Shown piece after piece: positions 1 to 6,064 of a DNA stretch of 10,461 bases. Source of the stretch: Ruminococcus sp. UBA7013 (lineage in GTDB: Bacteria > Bacillota > Clostridia > Oscillospirales > Ruminococcaceae); the NCBI GenBank assembly GCA_002449585.1, contig DJXD01000126.1:1-10461 (forward strand), in the 5' to 3' direction. The notes beneath the pieces are model-generated. The model searched no databases. It was not told the origin of the DNA and was given only the letters and a program-made list of their open reading frames with translations. The first letter of the stretch is position 1; every line of letters begins with the position of its first letter. A program made the position numbers and the translations under genes.

Positions 1-1182
1 ACCCCCGCTCATGCGGGGAAAAGACAAAGAATTTTTCAAACAGATTTCCTGTTTCAGGATCACCCCCGCTCATGCGGGGAAAAGAGACACAAGAGAAACA
101 TTCCCCACGGCATCAAAGGATCACCCCCGCTCATGCGGGGAAAAGTAAGCCTGCTGTAAACGAACAGTTATATATTAAGGATCACCCCCGCTCATGCGGG
201 GAAAAGGTCTCAACCCTATCAGGCAAATCAAGCAATGGAGGATCACCCCCGCTCATGCGGGGAAAAGGCAATTCCGGAAAATGATGATCCGTTTGACTGG
301 GGATCACCCCCGCTCATGCGGGGAAAAGCATTATGAAAAACATAAACCAATTATTGATAAAGGATCACCCCCGCTCATGCGGGGAAAAGAAAAAGTCATA
401 CTCACTCTATGAATCATACTCAGGATCACCCCCGCTCATGCGGGGAAAAGATTTTTAAAATTTTCCATTATATTCCATAGTGAGGATCACCCCCGCTCAT
501 GCGGGGAAAAGAATTTTCGGCAGTGAAAACTATGAAATCGGATAGGATCACCCCCGCTCATGCGGGGAAAAGGGACGTCCATCACCAGAACTGTAAATTT
601 TAGAAGGATCACCCCCGCTCATGCGGGGAAAAGGCCTGAAAGAGTATGAACACAAGCCGACTTTAAGGATCACCCCCGCTCATGCGGGGAAAAGACGGGA
701 CATTTCACCCCTGACACGCTCAACATAGGATCACCCCCGCTCATGCGGGGAAAAGCCACAACATATAAATCGTTTGCAAAGTCTCTGGGGATCACCCCCG
801 CTCATGCGGGGAAAAGTGTCTGAACCAGATGTTAGAAGCGTCATATGTGGGATCACCCCCGCTCATGCGGGGAAAAGTTTGATACTGAATCATAACCAAA
901 ATATATTTCAGGATCACCCCCGCTCATGCGGGGAAAAGATCAAGTTATCCTGCTGTAATGCTACAGGAATAGGATCACCCCCGCTCATGCGGGGAAAAGT
1001 TTTCGCGCTTCATTCCGGTTCGCTCATAAAGAGGATCACCCCCGCTCATGCGGGGAAAAGGGAAGCCGATGTACTTTAGAATTCTGGATCATAGGATCAC
1101 CCCCGCTCATGCGGGGAAAAGACTCCTTTTCATAAAATCAGAATAAATCATCAAGGATCACCCCCGCTCATGCGGGGAAAAG
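1..1182 (-). CRISPR. Main type I-E CRISPR array (20 repeats in the window, runs off the left edge)
   Basis: There are nineteen complete, identical 28-nt repeats, starting at 57 and then every 61 bp up to 1155, plus a partial repeat at 1-23 cut by the window edge. Each spacer is 33 nt and all 19 differ. Read on the minus strand, the repeat starts CTTTTCCCC, folds as a CCCCGC-ATGA-GCGGGG hairpin and ends GTGATCC. This matches the usual orientation of type I-E repeats, so the array is transcribed right to left with its leader next to cas2. The base flanking each spacer on that side is nearly invariant (T in 16, C in 3 on the crRNA strand), so the functional unit is probably a 29-nt repeat plus 32-nt spacer with an 8-nt crRNA handle, as in E. 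coli. No repeat has decayed, so the leader-distal end probably lies beyond the window. Confidence 0.99.
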
Positions 1183-1226
1183 ATTAAAAAAGTAATGGAA
1201 AATAGCGATTTGTATAAAATCGCAGT
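1183..1226 (-). promoter_or_regulatory. Short CRISPR leader with inverted repeat
   Basis: This is the entire non-coding stretch between the cas2 stop codon and the first repeat. It is AT-rich, with a run of T next to the repeat on the transcribed strand. It contains a perfect 7-bp inverted repeat, GCGATTT (1205-1211) and AAATCGC (1217-1223), with a 5-nt loop. Leader status is inferred from position and array polarity. At 44 bp it is short, so functional leader sequence may extend into the 3' end of cas2. I see no convincing promoter here. A TATACA lies inside the inverted repeat without a well-spaced -35. The array may be read from within cas2 or from the operon promoter. The inverted repeat could be a protein-binding site for integration, or a weak transcription pause. 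Confidence 0.65.
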
Positions 1227-2096
1227 TTATATTTCCTTTAACTTTTCAAAGACCCTATAAGTAAGCATACAGTCCGCTTCTGCCCTATGTCTTTTTTCTT
1301 GTTTGATTTCCAAATAATTAGCCACATCTGACAATCCATATCCAGAACGGATATCCAATTTTTTTCTTGCCATTTTCATGGTATCGGCCAAGATTGCACC
1401 TGTGAGAAAAGGAGGTGGAAAACCATTTTGAATACATGCTCTTTGTAAAAATTGTATATCAAAACGCAGATTATGCCCTACAATTTTATATTCTCCGCAG
1501 AAAGCTAGAAACTGCTCCAATGCATTTTTTAAAGGAATTCCTTTATTTTTTATTTCATCATCTGTAATTCCTGTTAATTTTCTAATTTCTTGGGGAATTG
1601 GTATAGAACATTGTACAATTGCAGAAAACGAATGCTGAACTGTTCCATGAGCAATATACAATGCACCAAGTTCAATGATTTCATCGGAATCTTGCAAGCC
1701 AGTTGTTTCAATATCTATCACTACATAATTTTCAAAATCTTGTGATGCTTTTTTATTTATCTGAGAAACTCGGTTCATATGGTGAACAGCCGCATTAGAG
1801 AGCTGTCTTCTTTGAACAGATGGATTCAAATTTCGGCAGACAAGTTTTATTCCATCAAAATCGACTGGTTCCCAATCTGTATTATGAATCCGGAAATCAA
1901 TTTTTTGTTCATTATTAGTACTAAATGCCATAGTAGCTTTTCCATTTTTGATATATTCACAGATTCTGTTCCAGACCTGGTCACGTACTCTGGCATTTAG
2001 ATTTCCTACAAATACACCTGTATCAATTTCGATAAACCATTTTGAAAGATCTCCTCTTAATTTAGGAGGGCAATTACTGACTGTAATGACTATCAT
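1227..2096 (-). CDS. cas2: Cas2-DnaQ fusion: CRISPR adaptation protein with DEDDh exonuclease domain
   Basis: Cas2 forms the core of the Cas1-Cas2 integrase that inserts new spacers. Residues 1 to about 92 are a type I-E Cas2: the start MIVITVSNCPPKLRG, then GVFVGN, then a TMAFSTNNE strand, match the E. coli Cas2 pattern. After a linker of about 30 residues, residues 122-289 form a DnaQ-like 3'-5' exonuclease with all DEDDh residues visible: D128 and E130 in DIETTG, D213 in HNLRFD, and H270 and D275 in HRAEAD. The same fusion is known in S. thermophilus type I-E, where the exonuclease trims prespacer overhangs. At 289 aa it is about three times a standard Cas2. Its ATG overlaps the cas1 stop by 4 nt (ATGA), so the two are probably translationally coupled. 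It is the last gene before the leader and array. Confidence 0.97.
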   Translation of the reverse strand: MIVITVSNCPPKLRGDLSKWFIEIDTGVFVGNLNARVRDQVWNRICEYIKNGKATMAFSTNNEQKIDFRIHNTDWEPVDFDGIKLVCRNLNPSVQRRQLSNAAVHHMNRVSQINKKASQDFENYVVIDIETTGLQDSDEIIELGALYIAHGTVQHSFSAIVQCSIPIPQEIRKLTGITDDEIKNKGIPLKNALEQFLAFCGEYKIVGHNLRFDIQFLQRACIQNGFPPPFLTGAILADTMKMARKKLDIRSGYGLSDVANYLEIKQEKRHRAEADCMLTYRVFEKLKEI

Positions 2097-3034
2097 TCTA
2101 TATCATCCTCTGTGTGGTATTGTTTTCCGAAATCGACAGTGTGAATTTTATCATCCCAAAGATACATAATTTTTTCATCCTGAGAGGTTTCATCTGGCAC
2201 TAGAAGAAATTTAATATCCTTGACCATTTTTTCCAGCAGATGCATTTTTACCATTTCATCCCGAATTTTTCGGCGGATTGTTCCGGATAAATCTTCTGGA
2301 TGCTGTGCCGTAATTTCAAAAGCGACAGGAATTGTCACTTCTGCTTTATAGAGGTCAGCAACATCATAAACGAAGGAACATTCATGTCCAACATGTACAA
2401 ATCCGAGGGCAGGTGAACAGCCAATAGCACAGATAACAGAATGTGCAAGCCCATATAGACAAGCATGTGCGGCGGAAAGAGCCTGATTGATGGGATCAGA
2501 AGAGGTAAAATCTTCGGGGGTATACTCTCGGCCATTCCAGGGAACCCCATATTGAGCAGAATATTTCTGATAAATTTTTCGGATATGGCTTCCCTCTTTT
2601 CCTCTGAGCTGTTGCATAGTACAATCTGAAACGTTTTCTTCTGGGAAACGCATCATATACATTTTTCTTGCAACATTGAGGTGTTTTCTTTGATTACAAA
2701 CTAATTCTGCTTGTTTGAGAAGCAAATGAGAACGATGAGTCAGTGATCGACCTCCTGCATAATAGCGGACACCATGTTCTCCAATCCAGCAGGTACTGAT
2801 ACCGGAATCACCAATCAGTTCCATTGCTCTGTGAGTAATCTCTGTACCGGGGCCAAGTAGCAATACAGAAATCACAGCAGATGGAATATGAAAAATGCCT
2901 TTTTCATTCAATACAGTGATAGCATTATCCTGACGATTAATTTTACAGTGTTCCAGATAAAGGAATGTCATTCTATCAGTAATTTGAGGCAGTTCCTGAA
3001 GATCTGGTTTTATCATTCCTGGAATTTCATGCAT
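2093..3034 (-). CDS. cas1: Cas1, type I-E CRISPR integrase
   Basis: Cas1 is the catalytic subunit of the Cas1-Cas2 spacer integrase. The protein (313 aa from this start) aligns along its length with the E. coli type I-E Cas1. The metal-binding residues are present: E147 in QLRGKEGSH, H214 in GFVHVG, and D227 in FVYDVAD. Other family signatures are QYGVPWNGR (161-169) and INQALSAA (182-189). I chose the ATG at 3034 because GGAGGTG lies 6-7 nt upstream and homology begins here. A longer reading from 3064 is open, but its first ten residues come from a CRISPR repeat and are almost certainly not part of the protein. The Shine-Dalgarno directly follows the end of that repeat. The gene overlaps cas2 by 4 nt downstream and is separated from cas6e by the mini-array. 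Confidence 0.97.
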   Translation of the reverse strand: MHEIPGMIKPDLQELPQITDRMTFLYLEHCKINRQDNAITVLNEKGIFHIPSAVISVLLLGPGTEITHRAMELIGDSGISTCWIGEHGVRYYAGGRSLTHRSHLLLKQAELVCNQRKHLNVARKMYMMRFPEENVSDCTMQQLRGKEGSHIRKIYQKYSAQYGVPWNGREYTPEDFTSSDPINQALSAAHACLYGLAHSVICAIGCSPALGFVHVGHECSFVYDVADLYKAEVTIPVAFEITAQHPEDLSGTIRRKIRDEMVKMHLLEKMVKDIKFLLVPDETSQDEKIMYLWDDKIHTVDFGKQYHTEDDIE

Positions 3035-3047
3035 TTGAACACCTCCG

Positions 3048-3075
3048 GGATCACCCCCACTCATGTGGGGAAAAG
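3048..3075 (-). repeat. Mini-array repeat 2 (cas1 side), compensated stem
   Basis: It differs from the main-array repeat at two positions that pair with each other in the hairpin. The stem becomes CCCCAC with GTGGGG, so a G-C pair has turned into an A-T pair with full pairing kept. The loop and the GTGATCC handle are unchanged. This repeat supplies the 3' hairpin of the mini-array crRNA. Its cleavage point would lie about 20 nt upstream of the cas1 start codon. Confidence 0.95.
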
Positions 3076-3108
3076 CGGTGATTTATATTTCGAATTTGAC
3101 GGCTTTAA

Positions 3109-3136
3109 GGATCATCCTCGCTCATGCGGGGAAAAG
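3109..3136 (-). repeat. Mini-array repeat 1 (cas6e side), stem disrupted
   Basis: It differs from the main-array repeat at two positions, plus-strand C to T at 3115 and 3118. In the transcribed RNA the stem becomes CCCCGC against GCGAGG, leaving one A-C mismatch. The first base of the crRNA handle also changes from G to A (ATGATCC). Cas6e processing may be weaker here than in the main array. Confidence 0.95.
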
Positions 3137-3139
3137 GGT

Positions 3140-3763
3140 TCAATGAATAATTGTCATCAGTCCCATACCATAAGCTTTAGAGCGACCAATGCCATCCGTC
3201 AGAGCCATTTTGAATTTTTGCACATCTGTGACCTGAAGAATTCCCTCATAAGAGACAGCAAGAATAGAAAGCGTCCAATTATTTTTCTTCGGGAAACAAT
3301 ACCATTGTTTTTGTGTGATCTCAAAATGATCAAGATCGACATGAAACCCACATGTATTAGATTTTTTAATCAGCCATATTTTCTGGGCTTCTGTTGTGGC
3401 AAGAGCATATTTTTTTCCACGTTCTGTTTTTTCCTTAGCAGGGATGCACATGGTAGGATTGGCCGTCAGTCGAAACCGCCAGACACTTTCTTTTTGAATG
3501 CCTTCCAAAAAATGCACATATGATTTTGTTTCCCAGCTTGCACCTTCTTTTGCAAATTGGCGGCAGAATTCAGAAAAATCGGGGGCTGTTTTTGTCAATG
3601 TTAAAAAATAGAGCTGTCCATTAACAGAATCAAGTCTCCAGAGTTTTCTTGTTCTTTGATCGTTGAAACAATTTTCCAGTGCGCCATGAAACCTGCTAGG
3701 GGCGTTGAGTGCTTTAAGTGTATTTCTATTAGAAATATCAAGAGGGATTCTGGATAAAAACAT
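3140..3763 (-). CDS. cas6e: Cas6e (CasE/Cse3), pre-crRNA endoribonuclease
   Basis: Cas6e cuts the repeat hairpin in pre-crRNA, stays bound to the 3' hairpin and joins Cascade. The protein (207 aa; E. coli CasE is about 199) begins MFLSRIPLD, like MYLSKVIIA in E. coli. Residue H26 in RFHGALENCF aligns with the catalytic His20 of E. coli CasE. The family's C-terminal glycine-rich loop is GIGRSKAYGMGL (191-202). I chose the ATG at 3763 because the Shine-Dalgarno GAGGTG lies 6 nt upstream. A GTG three codons earlier (3772) is possible and would overlap cas5e by 4 nt, but the ATG start matches the family better. The stop codon lies 3 nt before the first repeat of the mini-array, so the enzyme's own mRNA carries two of its substrate hairpins. 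Confidence 0.95.
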   Translation of the reverse strand: MFLSRIPLDISNRNTLKALNAPSRFHGALENCFNDQRTRKLWRLDSVNGQLYFLTLTKTAPDFSEFCRQFAKEGASWETKSYVHFLEGIQKESVWRFRLTANPTMCIPAKEKTERGKKYALATTEAQKIWLIKKSNTCGFHVDLDHFEITQKQWYCFPKKNNWTLSILAVSYEGILQVTDVQKFKMALTDGIGRSKAYGMGLMTIIH

Positions 3764-3768
3764 ATATT

Positions 3769-4419
3769 TCACCTCGATGAGAATGGATTATGTGCTGTAG
3801 GGTTTAGCAGTGCAATTTCTGTGTATTCATCCTGAATATTCCGGAAACCGAATTTTCTGTTAGATTTGCTGAAGGAAACGGGTACATCACGAAGGACAGC
3901 CGCTGAAAAATCGCTGTCGGTGATAATACGAAGTTTTTGCACCGAATGTGATTTTTTATCAAGTGAAGGTTCTGTTCGAAGAGAAGTCAGCAAATCAGCA
4001 TCACGGATTCCTTGAAACAAAGGCATTGTTGGGGGGCAAGAACGTCTGCCGAGGAACAGCGGAAACGCTGGATTTTTGAGAGCAGTTTCAATTTCATTCA
4101 GGAAAGTGATATTTTGACTTTCCAGACCGGCAAGAAAAACAGCATCTGCCAGATAATAACGTTGTGTAACATATGCGGTTTTTTTACTTTTTGCGATATG
4201 ATAATCTCGGAGGAGTTTCCCTTCACAATCGATTCTGACACCAAATTTTAATTGATTGAGTTTTTCAAGTGAATCTTCTCTGGAATATCCCATTGCCGCA
4301 GCAATCAGACCAATAACGCCACTTTTTGTGGGAAATTTTTCTGTTCTGCGAGTTTCAAACTTTGCTTCTGATCCCCACGACTGGAGCGGAGCGGCAAGCC
4401 GAAGTAATAATGTTGCCAT
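3769..4419 (-). CDS. cas5e: Cas5e (CasD), Cascade subunit that caps the crRNA 5' handle
   Basis: Cas5e holds the 5' handle of the crRNA at the foot of Cascade and contacts Cas8e. The protein (216 aa, typical length) starts with the family motif LRLAAPLQSWG (residues 6-16). It is followed by FPTKSGVIGLIAAAMG (29-44), matching FPTRSGLLGLLGACLG in E. coli CasD. Further signatures are RDYH (71-74), TQRYYLADAVF (85-95) and LGRRSCPP (123-130). The ATG overlaps the cas7e stop by one base (TGATG), with AGGTG just upstream inside the end of cas7e, so translational coupling is likely. It precedes cas6e with a 5-nt gap to the chosen cas6e ATG. Confidence 0.97.
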   Translation of the reverse strand: MATLLLRLAAPLQSWGSEAKFETRRTEKFPTKSGVIGLIAAAMGYSREDSLEKLNQLKFGVRIDCEGKLLRDYHIAKSKKTAYVTQRYYLADAVFLAGLESQNITFLNEIETALKNPAFPLFLGRRSCPPTMPLFQGIRDADLLTSLRTEPSLDKKSHSVQKLRIITDSDFSAAVLRDVPVSFSKSNRKFGFRNIQDEYTEIALLNPTAHNPFSSR

Positions 4420-5462
4420 CAGATCACCTCATCTGTGATATATTGATGTAATTTCTCAAGAAGTTGAGGAAGATTGACTTTTTCAGCACCAAGAATGGCA
4501 TCATGTCCTATCACAAAGCTAAGTGCAGGAGCACCGCAAAAATCCTGATAGATTCTATCAGCATGTTCAAATAATCTTTGCGCAGATGGTTCTGCATAGC
4601 CGTCTTTATTTCTGATAGGTTTTTCAAACGCATCGGAAAGATTGACAGGCTGATTTGTCCGGATTGTTACATAAACCATATAAGGGAGGGTTCTGTTGGC
4701 ATAGGAATTCTGTTTTCCGGTTGGCATAGAGCAAATAAATGCTTGTGCGAAGCCTTTGACGGCATCAGCGGCATCTGTTCCGATGGTTTGAAATAAATCC
4801 ATTACGTTGACAGTTGCATATCGATACAATGTAGAAGAATTAAATTCCATCGTACCCAGATGACCAGCACCGGCATTATCTGACTGAGAATAATCATCTA
4901 CAGCAGTAAAATAATCATATTCATTCTGAACAGCATGTGTTGAAATGCTGTGTGCTACCTGACAGGCGGCATCTACATTCAGGTCAGCACCATTAGCGAG
5001 CATTCTGCCGAACAAAGCAATATCTACAGAAGGATTTTCTTTCAAAGCTTCTTTATAGGCTTTTTTATCTTTTTCGCCATTGATGACTAATTCAGCAAGT
5101 TTTTTGGCCTGTAAACTGCTGATGAAAAATAATGCTTCCGTTGTATTATTTTTCACTTTGAGTCCAGCTTTATCCAGTGCATCAGCGGCGGCTTTTCCGG
5201 CGTTTTCTTTATCAAATCCATTATTTTCCAGATCATTAGCGATCAAGCCAGCAGCATATTTAGTGCGGAAACCAAGCTGTTCATCTAAAAAAATAGTATG
5301 AAACATTTCACGGATGGCATGTTTCCATGCCTGACTGGAAACTCTGGAACGGTTGACACCACCATAGACAGCGGTTTTTGGTCTGCCGGTATCATCACGA
5401 TTGACACAGCTGGGGGGCACAGTTTGAATCACATGGAAATCAATATATAATCTTTTATTCAT
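4419..5462 (-). CDS. cas7e: Cas7e (CasC/Cse4), Cascade backbone subunit
   Basis: Six copies of Cas7e form the helical backbone that coats the crRNA spacer in type I-E Cascade. The protein (347 aa; E. coli CasC is 363) starts with the family pattern IDFHVIQTVPPSCVNRDD (7-24). It continues with GGVNRSRVSSQAWKHAIR (34-51), VDIALFGRM (146-154), FTAVDD (185-190) and GHLGTMEFNS (200-209), all in the order seen in E. coli. The start ATG is preceded by AAGGAAG about 10 nt upstream. A 32-nt gap separates it from cse2, and the stop overlaps the cas5e start by one base. There is no sign of damage. Confidence 0.97.
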   Translation of the reverse strand: MNKRLYIDFHVIQTVPPSCVNRDDTGRPKTAVYGGVNRSRVSSQAWKHAIREMFHTIFLDEQLGFRTKYAAGLIANDLENNGFDKENAGKAAADALDKAGLKVKNNTTEALFFISSLQAKKLAELVINGEKDKKAYKEALKENPSVDIALFGRMLANGADLNVDAACQVAHSISTHAVQNEYDYFTAVDDYSQSDNAGAGHLGTMEFNSSTLYRYATVNVMDLFQTIGTDAADAVKGFAQAFICSMPTGKQNSYANRTLPYMVYVTIRTNQPVNLSDAFEKPIRNKDGYAEPSAQRLFEHADRIYQDFCGAPALSFVIGHDAILGAEKVNLPQLLEKLHQYITDEVI

Positions 5463-5494
5463 TGTTTATATTCTTCCTTTCTGAAAATGGATCA

Positions 5495-6064
5495 TTAATC
5501 TTTTTTATTTGCTTTATTACGTTCCATCCAGAAATCCCTTCCCCATTGCAGTTTGATATTCTGAGCAATTTCTTCATCGTGAAACCAATATAATTCCTTT
5601 GCAAATTTTGCATAATCAAGGGGGATTTCTGCCTGTTTGAGAAGCTGAATTATTCCTCTAAGATGATAGGCCATATCTTCCAAAGACACAGCTGTGACGA
5701 CTAAATGCAATCGTTTCAAGATACGGCTTTCATCATCATCATTTTTTATCAAACGAGCCACTGCATGGCCAATGGAAATTTTTTTCTGATTCATATTATT
5801 TTCACAGCCTTGCTGATGCAATGCATACAGTGTTAAGGCTGTATAAATTGACCATTCCTCATAGGAAACTTGATTTTTTTGGAGCATATTATCTGAAATT
5901 CCTTCAAAAATGATTCCCCATAATTCAGGAAGTTCTCCGGGCTGTTTTCCAACACCCCGGCGAAGATTTGCCATTATCCTACGGCCTTTGCCAGTATCTC
6001 GGTTATTTTTGAGATATTCCAGCTTAGAATCTATATACTTATAAACTTCATCACTTTTGCTCAT
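5495..6064 (-). CDS. cse2: Cse2 (CasB/Cas11), Cascade small subunit
   Basis: Two copies of Cse2 form the inner belly of type I-E Cascade and stabilise the R-loop. The protein (189 aa; E. coli CasB is 160) is helical and basic. It carries the family patterns RRIMANLRRGVGK (28-40), ALTLYALHQQG, a SIGHAVARL segment corresponding to SLGRALANS in E. coli, and the C-terminal LDYAKFAKELYWF. I chose the ATG at 6064 because AGGTG lies about 6 nt upstream and the homology starts here. An in-frame ATG at 6106 would add 14 residues that do not resemble the family. The start overlaps the end of cas8e by 14 nt. Confidence 0.93.
   Translation of the reverse strand: MSKSDEVYKYIDSKLEYLKNNRDTGKGRRIMANLRRGVGKQPGELPELWGIIFEGISDNMLQKNQVSYEEWSIYTALTLYALHQQGCENNMNQKKISIGHAVARLIKNDDDESRILKRLHLVVTAVSLEDMAYHLRGIIQLLKQAEIPLDYAKFAKELYWFHDEEIAQNIKLQWGRDFWMERNKANKKD

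Larger units (their letters stand above)
3048..3136 (-). CRISPR. One-spacer CRISPR mini-array inside the cas operon, between cas6e and cas1
   Basis: Two 28-nt repeats (3109-3136 and 3048-3075) flank one 33-nt spacer (3076-3108), giving the same 61-bp period and orientation as the main array. The repeats match the array consensus at 26 of 28 positions each. On the transcribed strand, the upstream repeat begins 3 nt after the cas6e stop codon. The downstream repeat ends one base before the CGGAGG-type Shine-Dalgarno region of cas1. The base flanking the spacer follows the same rule as the main array (A at 3108, T in crRNA sense). No AT-rich leader like that of the main array precedes it, only the end of cas6e. 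It is transcribed with the operon, so Cas6e should be able to process it. The location suggests an mRNA processing site, a regulatory crRNA, or both. Structure is certain; function is inferred. Confidence 0.95.

Noticed and set aside
146..178. Spacer 3 seed TAATATATA also occurs in the -10 region of the operon promoter.
   Set aside because: The match is short and low-complexity AT sequence, and the base before it does not fit the junction rule.
268..300. Spacer 5 reads without a stop as AIPENDDPFDW, which resembles the acidic tail of a phage single-stranded DNA-binding protein.
   Set aside because: Eleven codons are too few to assign, and the aromatic end does not match the usual DDDIPF tail exactly.
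72..1079. Open plus-strand reading frames through the CRISPR array, with repeating peptides such as SPPLMRGK and ITPAHAGK.
   Set aside because: They are translations of the 28-nt repeat in different frames caused by the 61-bp period; there is no ribosome site or coding signal.
1210..1250. A possible array promoter with TATACA inside the leader inverted repeat and TTAAAG upstream.
   Set aside because: The upstream hexamer is poor and the spacing is about 19 bp, so it is too weak to annotate.
3035..3064. A ten-residue N-terminal extension of Cas1 starting at 3064.
   Set aside because: It is encoded mostly by a CRISPR repeat, has no family match, and the ATG at 3034 has a strong Shine-Dalgarno.
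2888..3523. A 211-residue plus-strand open frame across the mini-array, antisense to cas1 and cas6e.
   Set aside because: Both flanks are well-supported minus-strand cas genes and the translated product resembles nothing; the frame is a shadow.
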